From Paenibacillus pinihumi DSM 23905 = JCM 16419 (GTDB lineage: Bacteria > Bacillota > Bacilli > Paenibacillales > Paenibacillaceae): a stretch of 64,000 nt of DNA. The notes beneath the pieces were generated by a model. It saw only the letters and a program-made list of their open reading frames with translations. It was not told the DNA's origin and made no database searches. The stretch spans positions 1 through 64,000 of the forward strand of contig NZ_KE383868.1 in the NCBI RefSeq assembly GCF_000422505.1, in the 5' to 3' direction. The translations under genes and the position numbers were made by a program. Each line of letters starts with the position of its first letter. The stretch's first letter is position 1. Positions 8,944 to 18,476 of this stretch are shown here, one piece after another.

Positions 8944-9366
8944 ATGGCGGTTGACGTTTACTTGAATTTCAGTGGAAATTGTCGCGAAGCTGTAGAATTT
9001 TACGCACAGGTTTTTGGAACAGAAGCGCCGGAGTTTATGACGTTTGGGGATTCGCCTCCCAACCCGGAGTACCCGCTTCCGGAAGAAGCGAAGAATTTGA
9101 TTATGCATACGCGCCTCAATGTATTTGGCAGCAACGTCATGTTTTCCGATACGTTTCCCGGCATGCCTTTCGTGCCCGGCAACAATATCAGTCTGGCGGT
9201 TGTGCTTGATGATGAAGAGGCACTGCGCTCCGCTTTTGCCCGACTTCAGGATGGCGCAGAGGTTAAGATGGACCTTCAGGAAACGTTCTGGAGCAAATGC
9301 TACGGCATGCTGACGGACAAGTTTGGCGTGCAATGGCAGTTCAGCCATGAATCCCAAGCCAAATAA
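8944..9366 (+). CDS. VOC-superfamily protein, PhnB/3-demethylubiquinone-like
   Basis: A 140-residue protein of the glyoxalase/bleomycin-resistance/dioxygenase (VOC) fold, of the PhnB-like type. It has YLNFSGNCREAVEFYAQVFG at the N-terminus, the middle motif NLIMHTRLNVFGSNVMFSD and the closing TDKFGVQWQFSH. Proteins of this group are often misnamed 3-demethylubiquinone methyltransferases; the substrate is unknown. I start at ATG 8944 (AAAGGAGC 7 bases upstream); an in-frame TTG at 8938 is too close to the SD. It is monocistronic: its own promoter before it and a terminator after it. Confidence 0.85.
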   Translation: MAVDVYLNFSGNCREAVEFYAQVFGTEAPEFMTFGDSPPNPEYPLPEEAKNLIMHTRLNVFGSNVMFSDTFPGMPFVPGNNISLAVVLDDEEALRSAFARLQDGAEVKMDLQETFWSKCYGMLTDKFGVQWQFSHESQAK

Positions 9367-9392
9367 ATAGTACCCTGTTCATTTTAAAATTT

Positions 9393-9426
9393 ACAGCCTT
9401 GAGCCTGGTGGCCCAAGGCTGTTTTT
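9393..9426 (+). terminator. Rho-independent terminator after the VOC gene
   Basis: ACAGCCTTG and CAAGGCTGT form a 9-bp stem followed by TTTTTG. Confidence 0.85.
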
Positions 9427-9475
9427 GCTCCCCGTAAACCCCTGATCCGGTCCGCTTTGACCTTGCAAAAATGCC

Positions 9476-9504
9476 TTGACATTCTCAGGGCTTCCTTATA
9501 AGAT
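9476..9504 (+). promoter_or_regulatory. Probable promoter of the first YesM/YesN operon
   Basis: A perfect TTGACA (9476-9481), a 17-bp spacer and TAAGAT (9499-9504). It would leave a 5' leader of about 200 bases before the kinase start. A second TTGACA at 9539 has no good -10. Confidence 0.45.
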
Positions 9505-9713
9505 GCAAAGAAAACAAGAAAATACTAAAAATAAGTGCTTGACAATCCGAAAAATAATAGTAAAGCCGCTGGGGAACTTCCTCGTTGTAAATTTGGCGGC
9601 TTGATATCTCCATACAATAGAGTGATCCATTAGCGGCTAAAAGCGCAAGTGAAAGCGTCATCAACACAGCGGTTGGTTTGCATGATGTCACAGCGAAGAG
9701 AGGAAGACAGATT

Positions 9714-11522
9714 ATGAAACTATGGCCGCTGCTTACACTGCTTTTTCGACGACTGCATATCCGGAACAAAATTATTGTGGTCTATATTCCGCTTATTATC
9801 ATTCCGCTGCTTGTGGTGGGGATTTTCTCCAACCATATGTTCACCAATTCCCTGATTAAACGAACGGAACAGAATGTACTGGACGAATCCAATCTGATTT
9901 TGACCCGTATCGACTCGATGATCCGCAATTCTGAGAGTGGCGCCAACATTATGATGGAGGATTTCAATCATATATATGCCACATTTCCCAAGCCCAAAAA
10001 TCCGTATGAGGAAAATTTGCTCCGCATTCAAATCCAAACCCAGTTCAGCATTGATCTGATGAATTTCTCTGATGTGGATTCGGCAGCGTTCATTGATTCC
10101 GAGGAACGCGTATATACGTCCTATTTTCCCATGCGGGAGCGGGATACCGAGGAAGCATGGGCACCTTTTATTAAGAGACTGAACAATCTTCCCGGCTATG
10201 GAACCAATAACTGGTTCCCGATGGAGCTACGGGACTATTTGGTGACGGACCCGCTCGATCCGGTCATCTCGATCGGCAAGCAAATTATTGATCTGGAGGA
10301 CGGAGGGACAATCGGAGTTCTGGTTGTCAATATTAAAGAAAGCTCCATTGCTGACGTTTATGATAATATGACCTCCAGCACGAACGGCTACTATCTGATT
10401 ATGGACAGGCAGGGTACAATTGTCTCCTCGCCGGACAAATCACAACTGCTTCAGCCGATGGAGGATGAGAGTCTGCGCTCGCTTATTTTGTCGAATGAGT
10501 CTTTGTCGGAAATTGTCCATTCGGAGTCGGGCGCGAATCTCATAACGAGTGTTGCCTATGACAAGATGGGATGGAAGCTTGTTCATATTGTGCCGCAGAA
10601 GATGATCACTTCGGATATTCGTAAAAATAACCGGATGACCATTATCGTTGGCCTGATCTGTCTGCTGTTCGCGCTGCTTGGAGCAGGCATTCTCTCGCGG
10701 CTTATTGTCGGCCCGCTGCAGAAGCTGGCCAAAGCGATGCGTCTGGTTAAGGAAGTCGAGATGGATGAATCGGCCAAAATCCGCACCTCGGACGAGATCG
10801 GAGTGCTGTCCGCCGTCTTCAACTCTATGATTGTCCGGATGAAAGAGCTGCTGGAGCAGGTGGAGAATGAGCAGCGTCAAAAAAAGGAATATGAGCTGGC
10901 GCTGATCCATGCCCAGATCAAGCCGCATTTTCTTTACAATACACTGGATCTGATCTATATGCTTAACGATATGGACCGCAGCCGTGAAGCCCGCGACACG
11001 ACCAAATCACTGGCGGATTTCTACCGTGTTGCCCTCAGTGCAGGCAGGGAAATGATCACAGTAACAGAGGAAATCAAGAACGCCCGCGATTATTTGATTA
11101 TCCAGCATGCCCGTTACCCGGATGTGTTTGATTTTCATATTGATTTGCCAAAGGATATTCAGCGGGCGGTTATACCGAAGCTGTCCGTTCAACCACTGGT
11201 GGAGAATGCGATTTACCACGGTCTCAAGCTGAAGGGCAGCAAGGGGAATATCTGGATCGGCGGCTACAGGGAAGGCAATACGGCCATTATTCTGGTGAAG
11301 GATGACGGGATAGGACTGTCCCAAAGCCGGCTTGATGAGATTTGGAATGGCGGCGCACGGACTGACAAGCCGGCCTCGTTCGGCATGTTCAGTGTTCATC
11401 AGCGCATCCGTCTGTATTTCGGGAATGACTACGGGATCTCGATTGACAGCAAAGAGAATCAGGGGACCGAGATTAAAATTCGGATACCATTGGACGGGAA
11501 CAGGGGGAATTGGATTGATTAA
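9714..11522 (+). CDS. YesM-type sensor histidine kinase
   Basis: A 602-residue sensor of the class that controls sugar transporters in Bacillus and Paenibacillus. A TM helix lies at about 18-40, then an extracellular Cache-like sensor region of about 260 residues, a second TM near 305-328, HAMP, and the His_kinase domain with the phosphoacceptor His in HAQIKPHFLYNTLDLIYML. An HATPase_c domain follows, with PLVENAIYHG, DDGIGLS and FGMFSVHQRIRLYFG. The ATG at 9714 follows AGAGGAAG; the frame is open further up (9678) without an SD. It overlaps its regulator gene by 8 bp and is followed by a binding protein and two permeases, so it probably senses the sugar that system imports. Confidence 0.92.
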   Translation: MKLWPLLTLLFRRLHIRNKIIVVYIPLIIIPLLVVGIFSNHMFTNSLIKRTEQNVLDESNLILTRIDSMIRNSESGANIMMEDFNHIYATFPKPKNPYEENLLRIQIQTQFSIDLMNFSDVDSAAFIDSEERVYTSYFPMRERDTEEAWAPFIKRLNNLPGYGTNNWFPMELRDYLVTDPLDPVISIGKQIIDLEDGGTIGVLVVNIKESSIADVYDNMTSSTNGYYLIMDRQGTIVSSPDKSQLLQPMEDESLRSLILSNESLSEIVHSESGANLITSVAYDKMGWKLVHIVPQKMITSDIRKNNRMTIIVGLICLLFALLGAGILSRLIVGPLQKLAKAMRLVKEVEMDESAKIRTSDEIGVLSAVFNSMIVRMKELLEQVENEQRQKKEYELALIHAQIKPHFLYNTLDLIYMLNDMDRSREARDTTKSLADFYRVALSAGREMITVTEEIKNARDYLIIQHARYPDVFDFHIDLPKDIQRAVIPKLSVQPLVENAIYHGLKLKGSKGNIWIGGYREGNTAIILVKDDGIGLSQSRLDEIWNGGARTDKPASFGMFSVHQRIRLYFGNDYGISIDSKENQGTEIKIRIPLDGNRGNWID

Positions 11523-13110
11523 TGTAATGATTGTTGATGATGAACCGCTGTTCCGTGAATATTTGAGGACAAAATTCAATTGGCAGGCGCTTGGCATGAC
11601 CATTTGTTGCGATGCGAGAAATGGTGTCGAGGCACTGGAGAAGGCCGAGGCGAATCGCCCGGATATCGCCCTGGTTGATATTAATATGCCCTATATGGAC
11701 GGGCTGGAACTGACGGAACGGTTGAAGGAACGATACCCGGACATATCCATTGTGCTTGTGACCGGACATAGCGAGTTTGAGTATGCCCGCAGGGCGATCC
11801 GGATCGGGGTTAAGGATTATTTGCTCAAGCCGTTCAACGAAGAGGAGTTTACAATGACGCTGGGCAAGGTGAAAAGTTTCCTCCAGGCGTCACGCGACAA
11901 GAAGGAGGATACACAAGACCAGTTCGCACTGATGCGGGAGAGTTTTCTGCTCAAGTTGATTAGCGAAAATATCAGCATGAAGCGCGAAGATATCGAAGCT
12001 GCGATGGTGCACTTCCGCATTCCGGTCCCGCCCAGATACTACTTGCTGGCAGTTACGGAAATCGATCATTTGCGGTGTGGAGCAAGTGAACCGGCCGAGG
12101 TGGTGTTATGGAATCATACGGTAGATAATATGCTCCGGGAACTGGTGGAAATCCGTGGAGAACATGTGCTGTTTCATGATGCCGAAGGCAGAGCCGTCTC
12201 AATCATGGCTTTTGAAGACCATGAAGACGGCAGAGCATTCAACGGTGAAGCCTTCGAGCGGCTGGGCCAACTGGTGGAACGGCATTTCAGGTTTACGATT
12301 ACGACCGGATTCGGCCGGGCATCGGAGGATTTTATGGAGCTGAGCCTGTCCTACCGTGACGCGCTCAATGCCATCCACAACAAGCTGACAGCCGGGCAGG
12401 GCAATGTCATCTGGCATGACAAGCTGAGCATCAATATGAATTCTTTTGAGTTTTTCTCCATGGAGCTGCAGGAAAAGCTGATTTACAGTTTGCGGATGAA
12501 GGACTGGAAGGCTGTCGAGGAGCGTCTGGATATGGCTTTTGCTTATTTGGGCAAAACCCGGACGACCGTCGATCATGCATGGACCGGGCTGATGGGGCTG
12601 GTATCTCTGGGCTTGTCGTATGCAATTGAATCGGGACAGGTGATCAGCGAAACCTTTGGCCCGGATTTCTCGCCCTATCAGGAGCTTAGAAGAATGACGA
12701 CACTTGAGCAATGCCGGGAATGGATTGTTTCGCTGTTCCAGCGCGTCATGGAGCCAAGTGCAGGCAGCCGCTTGTCGAAAGCGTCTATTTTGTACACGGC
12801 AGCTACACAATATATTCACGATCAATATGCGGACCCGGACTTGTCCGTTGACCGTATTGCCGGACACTTCTTTATTGATGCCAGTTATTTGCGCAAAATA
12901 TTCAAAAAAGAAGGAGAGAAATCTGTCTCCGATTATGTATTCTATATACGCATGCAAAAAGCGAAAGAGCTCATAGGCGGAAGCGAGCTTAAGCTGTCAG
13001 TGATCGCTGAGCAGGTGGGCTACAGTGATGCGAACTATTTCAGCAAATGCTTCAAAAAGCACTTTGGCATGACGCCTACTGAATATGAAAACAAGAAACG
13101 CCAAGTCTAA
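11515..13110 (+). CDS. YesN-type AraC-family response regulator
   Basis: A 531-residue cytoplasmic regulator. The receiver (about 3-120) has VDDEP, the phosphoacceptor Asp in VDINMPYMDG, TGHSEFEYA and LKPF. A poorly conserved middle region of about 270 residues follows. The C-terminal AraC double helix-turn-helix (about 430-528) contains DPDLSVDRIAGHFFIDASYL and the closing GYSDANYFSKCFKKHFGMTP. The start is TTG at 11515, since AGGGGG ends 7 bases before it; this gives an 8-bp overlap with the kinase gene. An ATG at 11527 is a weaker alternative. It should activate the transporter genes downstream when phosphorylated by its partner. Confidence 0.92.
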   Translation: MINVMIVDDEPLFREYLRTKFNWQALGMTICCDARNGVEALEKAEANRPDIALVDINMPYMDGLELTERLKERYPDISIVLVTGHSEFEYARRAIRIGVKDYLLKPFNEEEFTMTLGKVKSFLQASRDKKEDTQDQFALMRESFLLKLISENISMKREDIEAAMVHFRIPVPPRYYLLAVTEIDHLRCGASEPAEVVLWNHTVDNMLRELVEIRGEHVLFHDAEGRAVSIMAFEDHEDGRAFNGEAFERLGQLVERHFRFTITTGFGRASEDFMELSLSYRDALNAIHNKLTAGQGNVIWHDKLSINMNSFEFFSMELQEKLIYSLRMKDWKAVEERLDMAFAYLGKTRTTVDHAWTGLMGLVSLGLSYAIESGQVISETFGPDFSPYQELRRMTTLEQCREWIVSLFQRVMEPSAGSRLSKASILYTAATQYIHDQYADPDLSVDRIAGHFFIDASYLRKIFKKEGEKSVSDYVFYIRMQKAKELIGGSELKLSVIAEQVGYSDANYFSKCFKKHFGMTPTEYENKKRQV

Positions 13111-13206
13111 AAGTCTAAGCGGATGTTGTCGTTTTTTGTCTATTTATATTCGCGGCAGAATATCGGCATGAAGTAAGGCGCAGCAGGAAAAAGCAGAATT
13201 AGGCTA

Positions 13207-13252
13207 AAAGGACAAAACGGGACAGCGGTTAAAGTTGTCCCGTTTTGTCCTT
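13207..13252 (+). terminator. Strong terminator after the first YesM/YesN pair
   Basis: AAGGACAAAACGGGACA and TGTCCCGTTTTGTCCTT form a perfect 17-bp stem. It separates the regulators from the transporter genes, which therefore need their own promoter. Confidence 0.85.
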
Positions 13253-13294
13253 ATTCGTCCTGATTCCTACATTTTCTAGTTGCCGGGTTGAATT

Positions 13295-13328
13295 TATAAT
13301 AAGAAAACAGCGAATGATACCGTTTACA
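13295..13328 (+). promoter_or_regulatory. Transporter promoter -10 with a perfect cre site
   Basis: TATAAT (13295-13300) lacks a good -35, as expected for an activator-dependent promoter. Fifteen bases after it, TGATACCGTTTACA (13315-13328) fits the cre consensus TGWNANCGNTNWCA at all 14 positions, placed where CcpA would block initiation. I infer activation by the upstream YesN-type regulator plus catabolite repression. Confidence 0.7.
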
Positions 13329-13377
13329 AAAAAACGGGTCGCGCTTGGGATCATTAAGAGGAAAGAAGGGGATCAGA

Positions 13378-14694
13378 TTGAAAGGAAAAGGATTTAAAGC
13401 GCTTATGCTGGCTACTGTATTGCTTCTCTCCACTTCACTTGCTGCATGCGGCAGTGCAGGGAATACAGGAAGCACGACCAAGGACGGGGATACACCTGCC
13501 GGACAGAACGATAAAATCAAGCTGAAAATCTATGCGGCTTACTTTGATGACGATACGAAGAAACCGTACGATTACGCTGTTGAAGAATTGAAGAAAGAGA
13601 TGCCGAACGTGGAGCTGGATCTTGAGCCATCCATGCAGGATGACGGACAGAAGCTGAGAACCTATGCGGCCTCTGGCAACCTGCCGGATATCTTCCCGAC
13701 AGACTATAGAACGATCAAGGCATTTGCCCAATCCAAAAACATTGAGATGCTCGACAATGCTGCACCAACTGCTGCTTTCAAGAATGATCTGAATCCGGGC
13801 AACGAAACGAACATGATTGCTCCGGACGGACATATTTACTCTTATCCGTTCGCGGGTATCGAGTTCCAAATCTTGTACTACAACAAAAAGCTGTTTGAAG
13901 AAGCAGGCGTAAAAGCTCCGATCAAAACCTATGACGAGTGGAAGGACGCGATCCAGAAATTCAAGGCGAAAGGCATCCTTCCGCTCTCCATCTTCTCCAA
14001 GGAAAAATGGATCGGCAATGCGTTCTACAAAGGGCTTTTGACAAGAGAAGAGCCAAACGGCTACAGCGTCCTGGATAAAGCGACGGAGCTTCCGGAAGCG
14101 TTCAAGCTTGCAGCACAGCAGTTCAATGATCTGAAAGATGCCGGACTGTTCGATGCCAATGCGACCAATACCAACTATGATCAGGCTTCGTCCCTGTTCT
14201 ACACGGGCAAGGCTGCAATGTTCCTCAATGGTCAGTGGGAAATCTACAGCTCCGATAAAAATCTTGGCGACGATGTAGACTGGATGTACTGGCCGGCTAA
14301 AGATGAAGCGACTTATGAAGCAACCAAGTTCAATATGAACGGTATGGGACAGCCAGGAGGCTTCTCCGTATCTCCGACAAGCAAAAACAAGGAAACTGCA
14401 ATTGAGGTTGCCGCATTCCTGGCCCGCAAATATGCCGAGTACAAGTATACACAGCTTGGCAATCCGATTGTAGCTGTTAAAATCGATAAGCCGGTTGCTG
14501 TAACGCCGCCGAAAATGATGCAGCGTCTGATCGACGAGACACTGCCGAATATCAAAAGCTTTATGAAAATGACGGAAGAGATCAAAATCAATTCCGCATT
14601 CGAGGACAACACGCAAAACCTCATTGTCAAAGGATTCACGGATAAAAATTTCGTTGATAATATGGAGCGTGTTATGAAAGAAGTCAATAAATAA
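13378..14694 (+). CDS. Sugar ABC transporter substrate-binding lipoprotein (CUT1)
   Basis: A 438-residue binding protein of the SBP_bac_1 family. The signal peptide ends in the lipobox LAAC (Cys near residue 23), followed by a Gly/Ser/Thr-rich tether. The mature lobe includes the family-typical YNKKLFEEAGVKAPIKTYDEW and the later NGMGQPGGFSVSPTSKNKE. TTG at 13378 is chosen as start because GAAGGGG lies about 9 bases before it and the signal peptide then begins with KGKGFKALM; an ATG at 13345 would add 11 charged residues before the signal. It forms one operon with the two permeases that follow. The sugar is not known, and no ATPase gene is present. Confidence 0.92.
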   Translation: MKGKGFKALMLATVLLLSTSLAACGSAGNTGSTTKDGDTPAGQNDKIKLKIYAAYFDDDTKKPYDYAVEELKKEMPNVELDLEPSMQDDGQKLRTYAASGNLPDIFPTDYRTIKAFAQSKNIEMLDNAAPTAAFKNDLNPGNETNMIAPDGHIYSYPFAGIEFQILYYNKKLFEEAGVKAPIKTYDEWKDAIQKFKAKGILPLSIFSKEKWIGNAFYKGLLTREEPNGYSVLDKATELPEAFKLAAQQFNDLKDAGLFDANATNTNYDQASSLFYTGKAAMFLNGQWEIYSSDKNLGDDVDWMYWPAKDEATYEATKFNMNGMGQPGGFSVSPTSKNKETAIEVAAFLARKYAEYKYTQLGNPIVAVKIDKPVAVTPPKMMQRLIDETLPNIKSFMKMTEEIKINSAFEDNTQNLIVKGFTDKNFVDNMERVMKEVNK

Positions 14695-14729
14695 ACGACA
14701 ATATCTTCAATAGATTGGAATGAGCCACA

Positions 14730-15611
14730 ATGAGAAAGTATTACCGCAACAAATGGGCGATCATGCTGTTCGCCCTCCCGGCTCTCCTGTTGTACACGCT
14801 GATCGTCATCTATCCGGTGTTGCAAAGCATGTACCGAAGCTTCTTTGACTGGGACGGGCTAGGAGAGGGAACCTTCAACGGACTGGACAACTATATCAGG
14901 CTGTTCAATGATCCGCTGCTGATGACCTCGCTTAAGAACGGCGCATTGTTTGCTCTGGTGCTGGTTGTCTTTCAGCTTGGACTGGGAACCATTATGGCAT
15001 TGGTCATCGCCGATCCCCGTCTGCGGGGCAGGAAGGTGCTGAAGACGGGCTACTTTATTCCGGTTGTACTGTCGGTTACCGTTGTCTGCCAATTGTGGAT
15101 TGCGATTTACGATCCGACGAACGGTCTTATTAACAAGCTGTTCCAGGTACTTGGTATTCCATACCAGCAAAACTGGCTCAGCTCGCCCACAGTATCCATT
15201 ATTGCGATCGCCTTTGTTAACGCCTGGCAATATATGGGTTATCAATTTAGTCTTCTGTATGCGGGTGTCAAGTCAATTCCGGAACAATACATGGAAGCTG
15301 CTACAATCGACGGCTGCACCAAATGGGGTGCACACCGTAGAATTACGATTCCAATGATGGTAGAAACCTATAAGTTTTGTCTCATTATCGCGGTTACTTC
15401 AGGGATCAGTGCTTTCGTTCAGATGCTGATTATGACTAACGGAGGACCGGGGACGACGAATTATACGTTAACCTTTATGATCTACCGTTATGCATTCGGT
15501 GAATTTGAGTACGGCTACGCATGTGCAGTAGCTGTAGTACTTGTAGCGATTAGCCTCTTGGTAACCGCCATTATTAACCGGGTATTCAGACAGGAAAAAG
15601 TAACCCACTAG
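14730..15611 (+). CDS. Sugar ABC transporter permease (MalF-like)
   Basis: A 293-residue permease with six predicted TM helices. The BPD_transp_1 coupling loop EAATIDGCTKWGAHRRITIPMM contains the EAA motif that docks the ATPase. It lies 35 bp after the binding-protein gene and 29 bp before the second permease. The ribosome-binding site before ATG 14730 is weak (GGAATGAG). Confidence 0.92.
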   Translation: MRKYYRNKWAIMLFALPALLLYTLIVIYPVLQSMYRSFFDWDGLGEGTFNGLDNYIRLFNDPLLMTSLKNGALFALVLVVFQLGLGTIMALVIADPRLRGRKVLKTGYFIPVVLSVTVVCQLWIAIYDPTNGLINKLFQVLGIPYQQNWLSSPTVSIIAIAFVNAWQYMGYQFSLLYAGVKSIPEQYMEAATIDGCTKWGAHRRITIPMMVETYKFCLIIAVTSGISAFVQMLIMTNGGPGTTNYTLTFMIYRYAFGEFEYGYACAVAVVLVAISLLVTAIINRVFRQEKVTH

Positions 15612-15640
15612 GATCGGGAGAAGGAGGCGATGGACATCCT

Positions 15641-16477
15641 ATGCTATTAAGACAGAAATCGGGTTCCATCCTGATGCAAGGGGTACTATGGATTTACTTT
15701 CTGGTTTCCGTATATCCGCTATTTTGGATGGTTTCCTACTCACTTAAAAATAACGACGAGATTTTTGTTACGAACCCTTTCGGGCTGCCGCTTAATTTTC
15801 GCTATGAAAATTATATCAATGCCTGGTCACAGTTCAGTATTCCGAATTACTTCCTTAACAGTGTCGTGGTATCAACCGTAAGCACGATCGGCATTCTGTT
15901 CCTGGCTGTCATGTTTGCATATACCATCGCGAGAATGCAATGGAAGCTGCGCAGTGCGGCGAGAGTCTATATTTTGATCGGCATGTTCATCCCGCTCCAG
16001 GTTATTATGATCCCGCTTGCGATACTCGTAAAGGACTTTAACCTGGTGAATACGTACGGAGCCTTGATCATTCCGTATATCGCATTCGGCTTGCCGTTCT
16101 CATCACTTGTTTTTTACGGATTTATGGTCAGTATTCCGATTGAGCTGGAAGAATCGGCTTGTATGGACGGGGCCAGTATTTACCGGACTTTCTTCCAGAT
16201 TATCGTGCCCATTGTGAAGCCTGCAATTGCTACGATTGCGATCTTCCAATTCCTCGGTGCGTGGAATGAGTTCCTGCTTGCTTACATTCTCATTTCAGAT
16301 GAGGCGATGAAGACACTTCCGCTAGGACTGCTATTCTTCCAAGGAGAGTACAGCACAGATTGGGGCGGCATGGGCGCAGTCATGACGATGGCGAGCATAC
16401 CGATGGTAGTCGTATTCCTATTCTTTAGTGAGCAGGTAGAGCGTGCGCTAACAGTAGGTTCGGCTGTAAAAGGGTAA
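15641..16477 (+). CDS. Sugar ABC transporter permease (MalG-like)
   Basis: A 278-residue permease, partner of the preceding one. The EAA loop reads EESACMDGASIYRTFFQIIVP, and the C-terminus ends VERALTVGSAVKG, typical for CUT1 MalG-type subunits. The SD (AAGGAGG, 15621-15627) is 13 bases from ATG 15641. An out-of-frame ATG at 15630 sits only two bases after the SD and opens a six-codon ORF, so the longer spacing is real and may lower expression. The ATPase is presumably a shared MsmX-type protein encoded elsewhere. Confidence 0.92.
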   Translation: MLLRQKSGSILMQGVLWIYFLVSVYPLFWMVSYSLKNNDEIFVTNPFGLPLNFRYENYINAWSQFSIPNYFLNSVVVSTVSTIGILFLAVMFAYTIARMQWKLRSAARVYILIGMFIPLQVIMIPLAILVKDFNLVNTYGALIIPYIAFGLPFSSLVFYGFMVSIPIELEESACMDGASIYRTFFQIIVPIVKPAIATIAIFQFLGAWNEFLLAYILISDEAMKTLPLGLLFFQGEYSTDWGGMGAVMTMASIPMVVVFLFFSEQVERALTVGSAVKG

Positions 16478-16492
16478 TTTCATACACGAAAC

Positions 16493-16544
16493 AAGGCCTT
16501 GAAACGAAATTGCAGGCAGCAATTCGTTTCAAGGCCTTTTCGTC
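16493..16544 (+). terminator. Terminator after the first transporter operon
   Basis: AAGGCCTTGAAACGAAATTG pairs with CAATTCGTTTCAAGGCCTT over nearly its whole length, followed by TTTTCG. Confidence 0.85.
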
Positions 16545-16608
16545 ATGGGATTTGCGCAATTGAGATCCTGCTGCATGATTCATTTCAGCTTATACGGATA
16601 TGCCGCCC

Positions 16609-16638
16609 TTGACATGAACGTGCGGTACACACAATAAT
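16609..16638 (+). promoter_or_regulatory. Sigma-A-type promoter of the second YesM/YesN pair
   Basis: TTGACA (16609-16614), an 18-bp spacer and AATAAT (16633-16638), ending 44 bp before the kinase start. Confidence 0.6.
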
Positions 16639-16682
16639 AGACCATGGATAACGAATCTATAATGGAATAGGATGAACCGAAG

Positions 16683-18476
16683 ATGGGTTTCTTGAGAAAG
16701 CTGTCCATTCGTTCACAGCTTCTGATTCTTGCGGTAACGACGGTTGTGGCGATTTTAATCGTCATTTTGCATTCGTACTCCATGATGTCCAGCATGATTA
16801 CCCGCAGCCATGAGGAGTACGTCAAGCAGACGGTGCCGGAGATCGAGAAAAATGTAAGCTCTAACAAGGACGTTATTTACCGGCTTATGCAGAGCATCTC
16901 ATACAACGAGGATGTGCAGAGTTATCTGGTTGAGCAGGACAGCCTGGTACGATTCGAGAAGTTCAAGAAGCTTAACCTGCTGTTGTCCAGCCAGAAAGAG
17001 CTCAAGGACGGGATTCTGGATATTGTCATCTCCGGGAATAACGGCTCATGGATTGATCTTAATGGCGGCAACCCGTATGTATCTGCGAAGAAGGAACTGC
17101 TCAAGGAGAAGGTTAACGGTTATTACGTTGGCATGGAGCGTATGGATAATCTGTATGGTTCGCCGAATGCCCTGATTTTTGCGACGACCATTTCGTACAA
17201 GAAGCAAGGTGAATTATTCAATCAGAATATCGGGGCCCTGTTTTTCATTATCGATCCGCGTTCGCTGGTCGGTGATCAGAAGGATACGCTCGCGCCGGCC
17301 CAGACCGGTACGCAGATCTATGTACTCGACAAAGATGACCGGATTATTACGAGCAATGTTCATGCTGAAACAGGAAGCAGGCTTTCAGCTCCAATCTTAA
17401 GTGGAAATGATAGCGGTGACAATTTGATTCGCTGGAATGACAAGCAATATGTCGTCCAAAAGCAGGAGCTGCCTGAAGTGGGCGGTACGATTCTGAGCAT
17501 GGCTCCCAAGGATGAGCTGCTGCGGGATTTGCTTGATATCCGAAAGAAGGAGCTGCTCGTACTCGGATTATGTTTGCTGCTGCTTGCGATTCCGTTTACG
17601 TTCATTATGAACAACATTTTGCGGCCGCTCAAAAAAATGATTTTCTTCATGACAACAGCCAAAAAGGGCGATCTGCTGACGATGAGGAAAAGGCTTTCAT
17701 TGCATGGCTACATGGAGATCAGCATTATGGCGGCAGAATTCAACAGCCTGCTTGATGAGGCGGAGCAGCTTTCCCAACGTCTGCTGGAGGCGAATACACG
17801 CTTGTATGGTATCGAGCTGGAGAAGAAGAAGGCGGAGCTCGCTTTCCTCAGAAGCCAGATCAATCCGCATTTTCTGTATAATACGTTGGAGGCGATTACA
17901 GGGATTGCAGTTGTAGAGAAACAGACCAAAATCAAGACAATGACCCGTGCCCTGTCCAGTATATTCCGATATAGCATCAAGGGGGCGGATACCGTCAGAT
18001 TGGCGGAGGAAGTGAGAATGATCGAGTCCTATATACAGATTCAGCAGATTCGCTTCGCTGACCGTTTCTCTGTCCGTTATGAGCTGCCGGAGGAAGCGCT
18101 TAATTTTAGAATTCCGAAAATGATTTTGCAGCCGCTTGTAGAGAACGCAATTTATCATGGACTGGAGCCTTCAGAGAATAAGGGGCTGCTGGTCGTTCGA
18201 GCTGAGGTTGCAAATTCGGATAAGCTGGAGATTATTGTAGAGGATGACGGCGTTGGAATGAGTTTGGACAGTCTGCAATGCATCAAGTCATCGCTTGCGC
18301 TTCCTTCAGGGGAGCAGAGTCAGGATGCGGAACATATTAGTATCGGGCTTGCCAATGTCCATAACCGGATTCAATTAATATACGGCAGCGGCAGCGGTCT
18401 CCAGATAGAGAGCAGCCCGGATAACGGCACTGTGGTGAGGCTGACAATAGCAGAGAGGAGAGAGCCGGATGTATAA
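16683..18476 (+). CDS. YesM-type sensor histidine kinase
   Basis: A 597-residue membrane kinase. It has a TM at about 14-34, an extracellular sensor of about 245 residues, a second TM near 288-312 and a HAMP region. The His_kinase motif is FLRSQINPHFLYNTLEAITG, followed by PLVENAIYHGLEPSENKG, EDDGVGMS and IGLANVHNRIQLIYGSGSG of the ATP-binding domain. It overlaps the regulator gene by 8 bp. Together they stand directly before the transporter/GH110/GH95 operon, so control of that operon is the natural guess. Confidence 0.92.
   Translation: MGFLRKLSIRSQLLILAVTTVVAILIVILHSYSMMSSMITRSHEEYVKQTVPEIEKNVSSNKDVIYRLMQSISYNEDVQSYLVEQDSLVRFEKFKKLNLLLSSQKELKDGILDIVISGNNGSWIDLNGGNPYVSAKKELLKEKVNGYYVGMERMDNLYGSPNALIFATTISYKKQGELFNQNIGALFFIIDPRSLVGDQKDTLAPAQTGTQIYVLDKDDRIITSNVHAETGSRLSAPILSGNDSGDNLIRWNDKQYVVQKQELPEVGGTILSMAPKDELLRDLLDIRKKELLVLGLCLLLLAIPFTFIMNNILRPLKKMIFFMTTAKKGDLLTMRKRLSLHGYMEISIMAAEFNSLLDEAEQLSQRLLEANTRLYGIELEKKKAELAFLRSQINPHFLYNTLEAITGIAVVEKQTKIKTMTRALSSIFRYSIKGADTVRLAEEVRMIESYIQIQQIRFADRFSVRYELPEEALNFRIPKMILQPLVENAIYHGLEPSENKGLLVVRAEVANSDKLEIIVEDDGVGMSLDSLQCIKSSLALPSGEQSQDAEHISIGLANVHNRIQLIYGSGSGLQIESSPDNGTVVRLTIAERREPDV

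Noticed and set aside
13435-14616. 393-codon minus-strand ORF opposite the first binding protein
   Set aside because: Antisense shadow; the plus strand holds the lipobox and family motifs.
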